Of a stretch of DNA of 64,000 bases, positions 42,051 to 51,619 are shown in pieces. Numbering within the stretch: position 1 is the first letter of the stretch; each line of letters begins with the position of its first letter. Under the pieces are notes generated by a model. The model was not told where the DNA came from, made no database searches, and saw only the letters and a program-made list of their open reading frames with translations. The stretch is from Streptomyces sp. HUAS 15-9. Lineage in GTDB: Bacteria > Actinomycetota > Actinomycetes > Streptomycetales > Streptomycetaceae. Both the position numbers and the translations under genes were made by a program. Where the stretch lies: NCBI RefSeq assembly GCF_025642155.1, contig NZ_CP106798.1, positions 558,001 to 622,000 of the forward strand, in the 5' to 3' direction.

Positions 42051-43229
42051 TCAGCGGAAGGCCGGATGTCCCGTCAGGGCCTGGCCGAGGGCGAGTGTGT
42101 GCATCTCGGTGGTGCCCTCGTAGGTGAGGACGGACTCCAGGTTGTTCATGTGCCGGATCACCGGGTACTCCAGCGAGATGCCGTTGGCTCCGAGGATCGT
42201 GCGGGCGGTGCGGCAGATCTCGATGGCCTCGCGTGCGTTGTTGAGCTTGCCGAAGCTGATCTGCGCGGGCTGGACTCCCGGCCCGTCCTTGAGATGCGCC
42301 AGGTGCAGGGCCGTGAGCGTGGCCTTGTGCAGTTCCAGGGCCATGTCCACGAGCTTCTGCTGGGTGAGCTGGAAGGCGGCGAGCGGCTTTCCGAACTGCT
42401 CGCGCTGAGCGGCGTAGTGAGCTGCCGCCTGCCACGCCGAGCGTGCCGCGCCCGTGACGCCCCACACGATGCCGTAGCGCGCCTCGTTCAGACAGGTCAG
42501 CGGCGCGGACACGCCACGCGCCTCGGGCAGCAGCGCGCTCGCGGGCAACCGCACACCGTCCAGCACCAGTTCACTGGTGACGCTCGCCCGCAGTGACATC
42601 TTGTGCTTGATCTCGGGGGCGGAGAAGCCGGGCGTGGCGGTGGGGACGACGAAGCCGCGGATGCCGTCGTCGGTGCGCGCCCATACGATCGCGACCTCGG
42701 CCACCGACCCGTTGGTGATCCACATCTTGCGGCCGTCGAGGATCCAGTCGCCGCCGTCGCGGCGGGCCCGGGTGCGCAGGGACGACGGGTCCGAGCCGTG
42801 GTCGGGCTCGGTCAGACCGAAGCAGCCGATGGCCTCGCCCGCCGCCATCCGCGGCAGCCACTCCCGCTTCTGTTCCTCGCTCCCGAAGCGGTGGATGGCG
42901 AACATCGCGAGGGACCCCTGTACGGAGACGAACGACCGCAGCCCCGAGTCGCAGGCCTCCAGTTCGCGGCAGGCGATGCCGTACGCGAGGGCGGACATGC
43001 CCGCGCAGCCGTATCCCTCCAGATGCATGCCGAGCAGTCCGAGCTTGCCGAACCCCCGGGCCAGTTCCGGCAGGTCGGGCAGTTCGCCGCGCTCGAACCA
43101 GTCGGCGATGTGCGGTTCGATGCGGTCGGCGCAGTACTGGCGGACGGTGTCGCGTACGGCCCGCTCCTCGTCGCCGAGGAGGGCTTCCAGACCGAGCGGG
43201 TCGGCGGGGTCCAGGGGTGGGAAGGGCAT
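42051..43229 (-). CDS. Acyl-CoA dehydrogenase, glutaryl-CoA dehydrogenase type
   Basis: 392 residues. FAD-dependent dehydrogenase with GCFGLTEPDHGSDPSSLRTRARRDG, KMWITNGSVAEVAIVWART, and the C-terminal YEGTTEMHTLALGQALTG, where the Glu of YEGT is the catalytic base. Overall pattern fits glutaryl-CoA dehydrogenase. The ATG at 43229 has AAAGGA upstream and lies 3 bp after the CoA-transferase stop. Together they would activate and oxidise glutarate or a similar dicarboxylate. Confidence 0.9.
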   Translation of the reverse strand: MPFPPLDPADPLGLEALLGDEERAVRDTVRQYCADRIEPHIADWFERGELPDLPELARGFGKLGLLGMHLEGYGCAGMSALAYGIACRELEACDSGLRSFVSVQGSLAMFAIHRFGSEEQKREWLPRMAAGEAIGCFGLTEPDHGSDPSSLRTRARRDGGDWILDGRKMWITNGSVAEVAIVWARTDDGIRGFVVPTATPGFSAPEIKHKMSLRASVTSELVLDGVRLPASALLPEARGVSAPLTCLNEARYGIVWGVTGAARSAWQAAAHYAAQREQFGKPLAAFQLTQQKLVDMALELHKATLTALHLAHLKDGPGVQPAQISFGKLNNAREAIEICRTARTILGANGISLEYPVIRHMNNLESVLTYEGTTEMHTLALGQALTGHPAFR

Positions 43230-43231
43230 GG

Positions 43232-44455
43232 TCAGTCCTTTTGGGTCCGGTGCGGAGCGTGGTCGAGCAGTCGGGAGATCTGGGCCTCGTCGTAGCCGAG
43301 TTCGGCCAGTACGTCGTGGCTGTGCCGGCCCAGCGTGGGTGGTGCGGACCGTACGGGCGGGCGCTCGCCGCGGAAGTTCACCGGGAAGGCGACCTGTCGG
43401 AGCGGGCCGGCGTCGGGGTGGTCCGTCGTCCGGACGATGCCGAGCGCCTCGGTCTGCGGGCAGTCGTAGACCTCGTCGAGGGCGCGGATGGGGGTGACGG
43501 GCACGCCGGCGTCCTTGAGCAGGCCGCACCAGTGGGCGACGGTGGCGCCGGTCAGGACCGCGTCGAGCTCGGTGTTGAGGGTGCCGCGGTGGTCGACACG
43601 GTCGCGGTTGGTGGCGAACCGCGGGTCGTCGGCCCATTCGCGGTGGCCGAGGACCTCGGCCAGCTTGCGGAACTGGGCGTCGTTGCCGATCGCGATCACG
43701 AAGTGCCCGTCGGAGGCGGGATACGCCTGGTACGGCACGAGGCTCGGATGCCCGGAGCCGAGGCGGGTAGGCCGCTCACCGGTGGCGAAGTATCCGGTGG
43801 CCCAGTTGACGTGCAGGGCGAGCAGCGACTCGTACAGCGAGGTCGTGACGTACTGTCCGCGTCCCGTCCGTTCGCGCTCCACGAGCGCCGAGGTGACACC
43901 GATGGTCCCGAAGAGCGCGGCGCCGAGGTCGCCCATCGCGTATCCGGCGCGCACGGGCGGTCCGTCGGGCTCGCCGGTCAGGGACATCAGGCCGGCTGCG
44001 GCCTGCGCCACCATGTCGTAGCCGGGTTCGTCGCGCAGTGGTCCGCTCTCGCCGAAGGCGGAGATGTGCAGCACGACCAGGCGTGGGTGGCGTGCGCTGA
44101 GTTCGCGGTAGTCGAAGCCGCGGGCCAGCGAGCTGCCGGGGCGGAAGTTCTCGACGACGACGTCCGCGGTGGCGATCAGCCGGTGCGCGGCCTCCTGGCC
44201 TTCGGGGGACTTGAGGTCGAGGGTGACGGAGCGCTTGTTGCGGTTGGCTGCCAGGAAGTACGTGGCGTCGGGGCCCTGGAAGGGCGGGCCCCAACCGCGG
44301 GTCGGGTCACCGCCGTCGGGGTGTTCGACCTTGATGACGTCGGCGCCGAGGTCGGCGAGGGACATCGTGACGTACGGTCCGGCGAGGATCTTCGACAGAT
44401 CGACCACGCGCATGCCGGCCAGCGGCGCAGGCAGCTGCGACCTCCTTGGGGGCAC
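43232..44455 (-). CDS. Class III (CaiB/BaiF) CoA-transferase
   Basis: 407 residues from the GTG at 44455 (GAGAGG 6 nt upstream; an ATG at 44461 would leave no spacing). Motifs: LAGMRVVDLSKILAGPYVTMSLADLGADVIKVE, NRNKRSVTLDLKSPEG, VVENFRPGS and AYPASDGHFVIAIGND. The catalytic Asp is expected in GYAMGDLGAA. Close in style to glutarate or succinyl-hydroxymethylglutarate CoA-transferases. Forms an operon with the acyl-CoA dehydrogenase. Confidence 0.88.
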   Translation of the reverse strand: MPPRRSQLPAPLAGMRVVDLSKILAGPYVTMSLADLGADVIKVEHPDGGDPTRGWGPPFQGPDATYFLAANRNKRSVTLDLKSPEGQEAAHRLIATADVVVENFRPGSSLARGFDYRELSARHPRLVVLHISAFGESGPLRDEPGYDMVAQAAAGLMSLTGEPDGPPVRAGYAMGDLGAALFGTIGVTSALVERERTGRGQYVTTSLYESLLALHVNWATGYFATGERPTRLGSGHPSLVPYQAYPASDGHFVIAIGNDAQFRKLAEVLGHREWADDPRFATNRDRVDHRGTLNTELDAVLTGATVAHWCGLLKDAGVPVTPIRALDEVYDCPQTEALGIVRTTDHPDAGPLRQVAFPVNFRGERPPVRSAPPTLGRHSHDVLAELGYDEAQISRLLDHAPHRTQKD

Positions 44456-44553
44456 GAGCATCCTCTCGTAACGGCGGATCGTTCTTGATCCAGGCCACTG
44501 TGCACCCCGGAATTAGGACATGTCCAAGACCAAAAAGCCTCACCGCTGAGATG

Positions 44554-45459
44554 TCATCCATCATAATCGCGCGGTGTGGGCAGCACCCGCTCCGCGACCT
44601 GAAGCACCGCCTTGAGCGCGGCCGAGGGATTGCCCGTCCGCCACCCGAGGGCGATCGGCAGCACCGGCACGTCGTCCCCGGCCAGCGGCCGGAACACCAC
44701 ATGCTCCAGCCGGATGGCGCGCGCCGACTCGACCATGACCGCGAGACCCACGTCCGCGCCCACGAGGGCCAGCAGGTTGTACGAGTCGGGAGCCTCCTGG
44801 ACGATCCGTGGCGCGAACCCGGCCTCGTGACAGGCCTGCACCGTGGCTTCGCGCACCGCGGACCCGCGCGAGACGGGGAAGGTCACGAAGGGCTCGTGCG
44901 CCAGGTCGGCGAACGTGACCTCCGCGCGCCGCGCGAGCGGATGACTGTCCGGCAGGGCGAGCATCAGCCGCTCCATCTTGACCACTCGGGTGCTGATCCC
45001 ACGGCGCGCCGGCAGGGCCACGAAGCCCACGTCCAGCGAGCCGTCCGCGATCCGGCCGAGGGCCTCACCGGTGTACGCCTGGCCCTCCAGGACCAGCTCG
45101 ATGCCGGGCAGCTCGGAGGTGACGGCCCGGGTGAGCAGGGGCAGCGCCGAATAGCTGCTGGCGCCCGCGAATCCGATCGTGACCCGGCCGACCTCGCCCA
45201 GGTGGGCGGCCTGCACCGTGCGGCGGACCGCTGACGCCTCGGCCAGCAGATGTCTGGCCGGCTCCAGCAGCGCCTGCCCGGCGGCGGTGAGCCGTACGGA
45301 ACGGGTGGTGCGATCGAAGAGCTTCACTCCGAGATCCCGTTCGAGCAGCCGGATCTGCTGGCTCAGCGGCGACTGGGCGATGTGCAGCCGCTCGGCGGCC
45401 CGCCCGAAGTGCAGTTCCTCGGCGACGGCGACGAATCCGGAAAGGTGACGTAGCTCCAC
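44554..45459 (-). CDS. LysR-family transcriptional regulator
   Basis: 301 residues. N-terminal winged helix MELRHLSGFVAVAEELHFGRAAERLHIAQSPLSQQIRLLERDLG, then a two-lobed effector domain with VTIGFAGASSYSALP. It lies upstream of, and on the same strand as, the CoA-transferase operon, 98 bp apart. Probable activator of that operon. Unusually for LysR, it is co-directional, not divergent. Confidence 0.92.
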   Translation of the reverse strand: MELRHLSGFVAVAEELHFGRAAERLHIAQSPLSQQIRLLERDLGVKLFDRTTRSVRLTAAGQALLEPARHLLAEASAVRRTVQAAHLGEVGRVTIGFAGASSYSALPLLTRAVTSELPGIELVLEGQAYTGEALGRIADGSLDVGFVALPARRGISTRVVKMERLMLALPDSHPLARRAEVTFADLAHEPFVTFPVSRGSAVREATVQACHEAGFAPRIVQEAPDSYNLLALVGADVGLAVMVESARAIRLEHVVFRPLAGDDVPVLPIALGWRTGNPSAALKAVLQVAERVLPTPRDYDG

Positions 45460-45486
45460 CCCACAGACAATGCCAGGCGCCGGAGA

Positions 45487-48400
45487 TCAAACCGAGGCGG
45501 TGGGGAGGGGTTGTTCGGTCCAGATGGATTTGCCGGTGCGGGTGTGGCGGGTGCCCCAGCGCTGACAGAGTGCGGAGATGAGCTGCAGGCCGCGGCCGCC
45601 CTCGTCGGTGGCGGAGGTGTGGCGGATGTGCGGTGTGGTCAGGCTGGCGTCGGATACCTCGCAGATCAGTGCGCGGCTGCGGAGCATACGCAGCCGGATG
45701 GGGCCGCAGGCGTGCCGGACGACGTTTCCGACCAGCTCGCTGACCAGGAGTTCGGTGGTCATGACCAGGTCCTCGTCGGTCAGGTCCCAGTCGTCGAGCT
45801 GGGCGCGCGCCAGGTCGCGGGCCTGGCCCGCCGCCACCGGGTCCTCGGGCAACGGCCACTCGGCGACGTTCTCCGCGTCCAGCGGGTGGGTGCGCACCAG
45901 CAGCAGGGCGGCGTCGTCTATCAGCTCGCCGTGGGCGGGCAGGAGGGCGGAGGTGAGGGTGGCGCAGAGGGCGTCCAGGTCGGACGCGTCCGCCGGCAGG
46001 GCCTCCATGGCGTTCACGGACTCGAAGAGCAGCTCGGCCAGGCGGTTCATGCCGGTGGTGACGTCCCTGTCCTTGCTCTCGACCAGGCCGTCGCTGTAGA
46101 GGGCGAGCAGGCTGTCGGCGGGCAGCAGGGTCTCGTGGGTCTCGAAGGGCGGGGCGGCCACCCCCAGTGGCGGGTCCGGGGTCATGGGCAGGAAGGTGAC
46201 CGTGCCGTCGGGGTGGGCCACCGCCGGGGGCGGCTGACCGGCGCTGGCGTACGACAGAAGCCGGGTCACTGGGTCGTAGATGCCGTACAGGCAGGTCACG
46301 AAGGCATCGGTGCCCTGTTCGCCGACGATGTCGTTGAGGTGGCCGAGGATTTCGTCGGGTGGCAGCTCCAGCTCGGAGAGGGTGCGGACGGCCGTGCGGA
46401 GCCCGCCCATGGTGGCGGCCTCGGCCATGCCGTGGCCCATGACGTCGCCGATCACGAACGCGACCCGGGCCGCGGAGAGCGGGATCACGTCGTACCAGTC
46501 ACCGCCGACGTCGGCTCCGTGCTTGGCCGGCTGGTAGCGCGCCGCCGCCGTCACCTCGGGCAGCTCGGGCAGTTCCTGCGGCAGCAGGCTGCGCTGGAGG
46601 GTACGGGCCCGGGTCGTCGCCTCGTCGTAGAGCCCGGCACGCTCCAGGGCCTGCGCGATCAGTCCGCTGAGCGCGGTCAGCAGCGTTCGTTCGTCGTCGT
46701 CCAGCACCCGAGGCCGGCCGAAGCAGATCACCGCCGCGCCGATCCCGCGCCCCGACACCGCCAGCGGCAGAAAGGCCCACGCCTGCGTGCCGCCCTCCCT
46801 GATCAGGATGTCGGTCTCCGGGTAACGCCTCAGGAACTCCTCGGGGGACGAGATGTAGAGGGGGGCACGGGTACGCAGGGCGTCCCCCACCGGATTCGTT
46901 TCCCGCACTGCCCACTGCCCGTCCAGCAGTCGGGTGAAGCGCTCCGAATGTCCCCGGGAGCCGACCACCGTCAGCCGGTCGCCGACCACGCCGACCATGA
47001 CGAGTCCGGTCGCCCCGAGGGGGGTCATCACGCCGTCGGCCACCGCCGCCATCACGTCCTGGGCCGTGACAGCCTCGGCCAGCTCCCGTGTGATCCGCTG
47101 CACCAGGGCCGCGCGCTCCGCGCCGGCCCGCTCCGCGGCGGCCCGTTCGGCCTCCCGCAGATGCCGCTCGGTGGTGTCGGTGATGTAGAGGGTGAGGCCT
47201 TCGGGCACCGGTACCAGCCGCAGGTGGTACCAGGACCTGCCGTCCGACCCCGGTACGTCGAATCCGGCCGGCTGGCCCTCGGCCACTGTGGCCCGGCACC
47301 GTTGTTCCAGCCCCGGCACGGCGCTTACGACGGGAATGTCCCAGAGCAGGGATCCGGCCACGTCTCCCGCGGCGCCGAGGAGTTGTTCGGCGGCCTGGTT
47401 GAGGAATCCGATGCGCCAGTCCGTGTCCAGGGAGACGAAGCCGTCGCTCATGTGCCGCAGCGCCCGCCCCACCGATTCGGCGGCGGCATGCGTTTCACTG
47501 CTGTCCCTCAGGGTGCCGATCACCTTGACCGGCGCCCCCTCCTCGTCCGTGATCGTCCGGGCACAGGCCTCGATCCAGAGGTAGGTGCCGTCCTGGCGCC
47601 GGATCCGGTACTCGTTCTGGAAGCCGCCGCGCATCTGGATGCCCGTGTCGAAGCCGGCCACCACTCCTGGCAGGTCGTCCGGGTGGATCAGCTCCGCCCA
47701 TGCCTCGATGCCGCCGTTCATCACCTCCGGATCGATGCCGGCCAGCACCTCCTCGACGGGCAGGTCGGCGGTCAGTGCGCCGGTGCGCAGGTCCCAGGTG
47801 TACGTGATGGAGGGCATCCGTTCCGCGTCCCACGGGGCGGCGGCCTCCCGTGGTCCTGGCCCGTTCTCCAGCGCGCGCAGCAGGGTGGGCGACGGATTGA
47901 GGATTCCGGACGCCCTGAGCCTCCCGGACATCCAAGCCGCCACCTCGGTCAGGAACTCACGCTCCGCCGCGCCGGGCTCGGCGCCCGGGGCGAAGAGGAC
48001 GGAGAGCGCGCCGCGCCGCCAGCCGCCGCTCTGAATGGGAACGGCCAGGTGTCCGATGCCGGCGGGGAGCCCGGAAGGCCACAGGGCGGCGGGATCCCGG
48101 CCCGGCACCGGGTCGGGCGGGGCCAGGTCGGGCTGCCAGCTGGTGGTGTCGTTGCGGGCGGCCCTGCTGGGCGGCGCCGTGCCCCGTACCGGGATGATCA
48201 CCCAGGGCCGGGTCATCGTCTCCGGCAGGCCGCTGTCGGCGACCAGGTAGAGGATGCCGCTCATGCCGCCGCCCGGCAGATGCACCATCCCGCCCAGGCC
48301 GTGCACCTCGGCCACCGCCTGCTGGAGCGCGGTCAGCAGTACGTCGACATCGCGCCGGTCCTCGTCCACGGCGTCCAGCAGCAGCATCCGCATGCGATGC

Positions 48401-48519
48401 CGCTCCACGGGCCGATCGCTCTGAAGGGTGCCCAGGCCCTGCGGCTGGTGCAGCAACTGGGGGACGTGGGGTATGGACGGGCCGCCGTGGTCCGCATCGC
48501 CGCCTCTGGTACTCACCAC
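45487..48519 (-). CDS. Multidomain PAS/GAF/SpoIIE phosphatase with C-terminal anti-sigma-type ATPase
   Basis: About 1,010 residues from the GTG at 48519 (GAGGG 6 nt upstream); an ATG at 48612 is possible. Order: degenerate sensor region, PAS at about 240-360 (YRIRRQDGTYLWIEACARTI), second PAS (LDTDWRIGFLNQAAEQLLG), GAF at 510-660, SpoIIE phosphatase (GADVGGDWYDVIPL, IGDVMGHGMAEAA, LLALYSDGLVESKDRD) and a HATPase_c module (LLVSELVGNVVRHACGP, DEGGRGLQLISALCQRWG). Such proteins combine phosphatase and anti-sigma kinase activities in stress sigma pathways, abundant in Streptomyces. Probably cytoplasmic. Confidence 0.9.
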   Translation of the reverse strand: MVSTRGGDADHGGPSIPHVPQLLHQPQGLGTLQSDRPVERHRMRMLLLDAVDEDRRDVDVLLTALQQAVAEVHGLGGMVHLPGGGMSGILYLVADSGLPETMTRPWVIIPVRGTAPPSRAARNDTTSWQPDLAPPDPVPGRDPAALWPSGLPAGIGHLAVPIQSGGWRRGALSVLFAPGAEPGAAEREFLTEVAAWMSGRLRASGILNPSPTLLRALENGPGPREAAAPWDAERMPSITYTWDLRTGALTADLPVEEVLAGIDPEVMNGGIEAWAELIHPDDLPGVVAGFDTGIQMRGGFQNEYRIRRQDGTYLWIEACARTITDEEGAPVKVIGTLRDSSETHAAAESVGRALRHMSDGFVSLDTDWRIGFLNQAAEQLLGAAGDVAGSLLWDIPVVSAVPGLEQRCRATVAEGQPAGFDVPGSDGRSWYHLRLVPVPEGLTLYITDTTERHLREAERAAAERAGAERAALVQRITRELAEAVTAQDVMAAVADGVMTPLGATGLVMVGVVGDRLTVVGSRGHSERFTRLLDGQWAVRETNPVGDALRTRAPLYISSPEEFLRRYPETDILIREGGTQAWAFLPLAVSGRGIGAAVICFGRPRVLDDDERTLLTALSGLIAQALERAGLYDEATTRARTLQRSLLPQELPELPEVTAAARYQPAKHGADVGGDWYDVIPLSAARVAFVIGDVMGHGMAEAATMGGLRTAVRTLSELELPPDEILGHLNDIVGEQGTDAFVTCLYGIYDPVTRLLSYASAGQPPPAVAHPDGTVTFLPMTPDPPLGVAAPPFETHETLLPADSLLALYSDGLVESKDRDVTTGMNRLAELLFESVNAMEALPADASDLDALCATLTSALLPAHGELIDDAALLLVRTHPLDAENVAEWPLPEDPVAAGQARDLARAQLDDWDLTDEDLVMTTELLVSELVGNVVRHACGPIRLRMLRSRALICEVSDASLTTPHIRHTSATDEGGRGLQLISALCQRWGTRHTRTGKSIWTEQPLPTASV

Positions 48520-48780
48520 TGCCGACCCTCGCCTCCGCTCACCGCCTGGGTACCCGCCGGGACGCATGCAATCGGATGTGGACCCGCAACGATCTACATC
48601 CGTCCAATCCATCCTAATCGGAATAACCTAGGCGATTTCATTTGCATACGGAACCGTTCATCCGGTCACCGTATGTAGCGTCAGCTCACTCTTCGTCGCT
48701 GTGCAGCGTCGTCGACGTAGTCGTGGTGGGGGTGGACTGCGACTGCCGATCCTGGGGGTGCCGCGGCGGCCCGACAGCGG

Positions 48781-48957
48781 TCACGCCATAGGCATGTCGT
48801 CCGTCCGCTCACCCTCCGCCTGGGACGGCTCGGTCCTGGGGACGTCCGGGTGCTGCTCCATGGCCGCCCGCTCTGTCGGCTCCTCGCGCTCCCCTTCGGC
48901 CTGGGAGGGGGTGTGGGAGTACAGCCAGGCGTCGTAATCCGAGGCTCCGGTCTTCAT
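48781..48957 (-). CDS. Small acidic protein with internal SQAEGER repeat
   Basis: 58 residues from ATG 48957 (GGGAGG 6 nt upstream). Starts MKTGASDYDAWLYSHTP; contains PSQAEGER twice (after HT and after TE). No known domain. The good ribosome site supports translation. It shares the divergent region with the phosphatase gene. Confidence 0.5.
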   Translation of the reverse strand: MKTGASDYDAWLYSHTPSQAEGEREEPTERAAMEQHPDVPRTEPSQAEGERTDDMPMA

Positions 48958-49305
48958 GGCGGGCCTCCCTCGGTCGCTCATGTTCCATGGTCCTCCCCGG
49001 ACCGCGGCAGCGCCAGGTCGGCCCATGACGCATCCGTGCATCGGCACCGTCGGCAACTCCGGGCGTCCGTCAGACGCCGCCGGCCACCGCCGTACCGAGA
49101 ATCAGCAGTACGACACCGGTGACGACGCTCAGCCATCGACGCACCGTCGGACGTCTTTCTGACTCTCTTTCGGGACGTCGCCGAGGACATGACCGCGACC
49201 TGGACGGGCGAGGGTCCTTGACCTGCCCGCAGACCGGACCTCGCCGGACGGCTGCGGCCACACCACGGGCCACGCACACGACCCGGAGGACCGTAGGGTG
49301 CGGGC
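48958..49305. other. 348-bp region, mostly non-coding
   Basis: Holds only the possible micro-ORF at 49070-49144. No palindromic box or terminator seen. Confidence 0.4.
49070..49144 (-). CDS. Possible 24-residue membrane micropeptide
   Basis: From a GTG at 49144: Arg-Arg-Trp then a hydrophobic stretch VVTGVVLLILGTAVAGGV. Single transmembrane helix. No strong ribosome site; very short, so doubtful. Confidence 0.25.
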   Translation of the reverse strand: MRRWLSVVTGVVLLILGTAVAGGV

Positions 49306-50085
49306 ATGACGTCGCAGGCGTACCTCTCCGAACTGTTCTCGCTGGACGACCGGATCGCCGTGGTGACCGGCGGCAGCTCCGGCATCGGCCGAGCCATCGC
49401 GCGAGCCCTCGCGCGTGCGGGCGCGAGCGTCGTGGTCGTGGCCCGCAAGGAGGCGGAACTGGCCGCGACAGTGGGCGAGTTGGCGGCCCACGGATGCCGA
49501 GCGGGCTGGGTGGGCGCCGACCTGAGCACGCGAGACGGTGTGCGTGCGGCGGCCGAGGAGGCAGCCGGGGTGTTCGGGGAGCCCGACATCCTCGTCAATT
49601 CCGCCGGGGTCAATCTGCGCCCTCCCATGGGAGAACTGGGCGAAGAGGTGTGGAACACCACCATGGCGGTGAACCTGGAGGCGCCGTACCTGCTGGGACA
49701 GCGGTTCGGGCCCGGCATGGCCGAGCGTGGCTTCGGACGCATCATCCACATCACCTCCCAGCAGGCCCATCGGGCGTTCGTCCAGAGCGGAGCCTACGGC
49801 GTCTCCAAGGGCGCACTCGAGTCGCTCGCCCGCTCGCAGGCCGAGGCGTGGTCGCCGTACGGCGTCACCTGCAACACGCTGGTACCGGGCTTCGTCATGA
49901 CTCCGCTCAACGCACGGCTGTCGTCCGACCCCGAGAGGGTCACGGCGCTCGCCGCACGCACGATGATCGGGCGCAACGGCCTGGCCGAGGACTTCGCGGG
50001 CGCGGCGGTGTTCCTGGCGAGCCGCGCCTCCTCCTACGTCACCGGGCAGGCGGTCTTCGTCGACGGCGGATTCTCCGTTCACTGA
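49306..50085 (+). CDS. Short-chain dehydrogenase/reductase
   Basis: 259 residues. Classical SDR: cofactor site VVTGGSSGIGRAIARAL, NSAGV in place of NNAG, catalytic Ser/Tyr/Lys in HITSQQAHRAFVQSGAYGVSKGALE, C-terminal GQAVFVDGGFSVH. Resembles gluconate 5-dehydrogenase or 3-oxoacyl-ACP reductase types; the substrate is unknown. GGAGG lies about 20 bp upstream, so the start is moderately sure. Confidence 0.88.
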   Translation: MTSQAYLSELFSLDDRIAVVTGGSSGIGRAIARALARAGASVVVVARKEAELAATVGELAAHGCRAGWVGADLSTRDGVRAAAEEAAGVFGEPDILVNSAGVNLRPPMGELGEEVWNTTMAVNLEAPYLLGQRFGPGMAERGFGRIIHITSQQAHRAFVQSGAYGVSKGALESLARSQAEAWSPYGVTCNTLVPGFVMTPLNARLSSDPERVTALAARTMIGRNGLAEDFAGAAVFLASRASSYVTGQAVFVDGGFSVH

Positions 50086-50268
50086 GCCCGACCGGGCGTC
50101 TGCGTGAACACAACGGCCGGACGTTGCGCGAGCTGTGCGAGCGCGGGCTGATGCATGGCACGGACACCCGTCTCGCCGTACGAGCGAGTAATACGCGCTG
50201 ACACGTGAAACGGATAACGATCTCGGTGCACACCTTGCGGAACCGCTCCTCCCATCTAGCCTCCGTGC

Positions 50269-51225
50269 ATGGCATTCCTCTCAAGTCGTCGCAGAAGGGC
50301 ACGCCTCGCCCCCGAGCTCGATGACGCTGCCCTCAGCAAGCTGCTCAAGTCCCTCCAGGCGACCATGAGCACGGGCACGATCGCGACGACGGATCTCTGC
50401 ACCGCCCAGATCTCCCGCCTCCTGGACACAGGCGCGGAGGACTGGGACCGCCGCACGCACCGGATGTCCGTCCTGGCGTACCGCCTGTCGGAATCACATG
50501 TGCCCCGGGCCTGGGCCACGCGTGAGCCGCGCAATGTGAGCGCGCTGGTGCTGCACGCATGGGCGCAGCTCATACGCGGACGCTCGCAGGGGAACCTGGA
50601 GGACGCCACCGCCGTCGCCGACTGCTGTCTGCGGGCCGCGGAACTCGCCCCGGCGGACCCCACCCCCTGGGTGGTCCTCCTGGGGCTGGCACGGCTGCAG
50701 CGCCTCAATCAGTCAGAGGTGTTCGGTCTGTGGAACGAGGTGCTGACGCGTGACCGCTGGAATCGCGAGGCGTACCTGAACATGCTGGCCTACCTGGGAC
50801 CCGAGGAAATGGGGTCGCGCATCCAGGTGCTGGACTTCGTCGACGCCGTCCGCGCCCGCACACCCGAGAACGCGCCCTGCGCGGCGACGGAACTCACCGC
50901 CCTGGTCATGCAGTACCAGTCCGTCCTCACCCTGGGCGGGGTGGAGGCGCTGATGGCACGCAAGCACTGGGACCACGCACCGGCCGCCGAGTCCCTCGAC
51001 CGTGCGGCCCGGACGTGGGCCCAGCCGGGGTTCTTCCAGCACGCCGCCGCCGTTGCCGACCTGAACCTGCTCGCGTACGCGCTGATGGCCGCCGAGCGGC
51101 GCGTCCAGGCCCGTCCGGTCTTCGAGGCGATCAGCGGCGCGGTCGCCGCCTGGCCCTGGCGCGTCGGCGGCGACCCCGTCTCCGAGTTCGAGAAGGCCCG
51201 GAACAGGTCCACGGCGGGCATGTGA
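50269..51225 (+). CDS. Helical TPR-like protein of unknown function
   Basis: 318 residues, Arg-rich N-terminus (SSRRRRARLAPEL) then alpha-helical repeats resembling tetratricopeptides (DCCLRAAELAPADPTPWVVLLGLARL, LWNEVLTRDRWNREAYLNMLAYL). Similar long helical proteins occur in Streptomyces without assigned role. A C-terminal fragment-like Arg-rich frame precedes it at 50,100-50,200. Promoter-like AT-rich DNA lies at 50,200-50,250. Confidence 0.72.
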   Translation: MAFLSSRRRRARLAPELDDAALSKLLKSLQATMSTGTIATTDLCTAQISRLLDTGAEDWDRRTHRMSVLAYRLSESHVPRAWATREPRNVSALVLHAWAQLIRGRSQGNLEDATAVADCCLRAAELAPADPTPWVVLLGLARLQRLNQSEVFGLWNEVLTRDRWNREAYLNMLAYLGPEEMGSRIQVLDFVDAVRARTPENAPCAATELTALVMQYQSVLTLGGVEALMARKHWDHAPAAESLDRAARTWAQPGFFQHAAAVADLNLLAYALMAAERRVQARPVFEAISGAVAAWPWRVGGDPVSEFEKARNRSTAGM

Positions 51226-51282
51226 CCAAAACCTGTCGGCCCGTCTCGACGCCAGGTCTCCGCGGCATCGGCATCAGCCTCA

Positions 51283-51602
51283 GCCGGTCGAAGCGGAACG
51301 GTGTGAGGATCTCGGGGCGTCGGCCCGTGCGGATGTACTCGGCGAGGCGAGCCCGGTGGCGGGTCCCAGGGTGACGCCGAGCATCCCGTGGCCGGTGGCC
51401 GCGAAGGTGTTGTCGTGGCCCGGGAGACGGTCGATGAGCGGGAGGCCGTCCGGGAGGAAGGGCCGACCGCCGACCCACGGATCGCGAATCAGGCTCACCA
51501 GGTCGTCGGGGTCGTCGAACCAGCGGCCCAGACAGTGCCGGCTCGCCATCGCCACGGCGACCACGCGGCGCCAGTCGAGACGGTTGTTGTTGCCGCTGTT
51601 CA
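51283..51602 (-). pseudogene. C-terminal remnant of a DadA-like FAD amino-acid oxidase
   Basis: Minus-strand frames encode GGRPFLPDGLPLIDRLPGHDNTFAATGHGMLGVTLGPATG, the C-terminal signature of D-amino-acid dehydrogenases, then shift frame and continue as ARLAEYIRTGRRPEILTPFRFDRLR, the family's final helix. No FAD-binding N-terminus exists; the sequence stops at a junction near 51,600. Clear pseudogene. Confidence 0.75.
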
Positions 51603-51619
51603 TCGGCGGCACCGGAGGC

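Noticed and set aside
45511..48678. Long plus-strand frame opposite the PAS/GAF/SpoIIE gene
   Set aside because: Low-complexity Gly/Arg/His sequence without domain; the minus-strand frame has clear PAS, SpoIIE and ATPase motifs.
50100..50201. Short plus-strand frame HNGRTLRELCERGLMHGTDT after the SDR
   Set aside because: No start or ribosome site of its own and no recognisable family; may be a relic.
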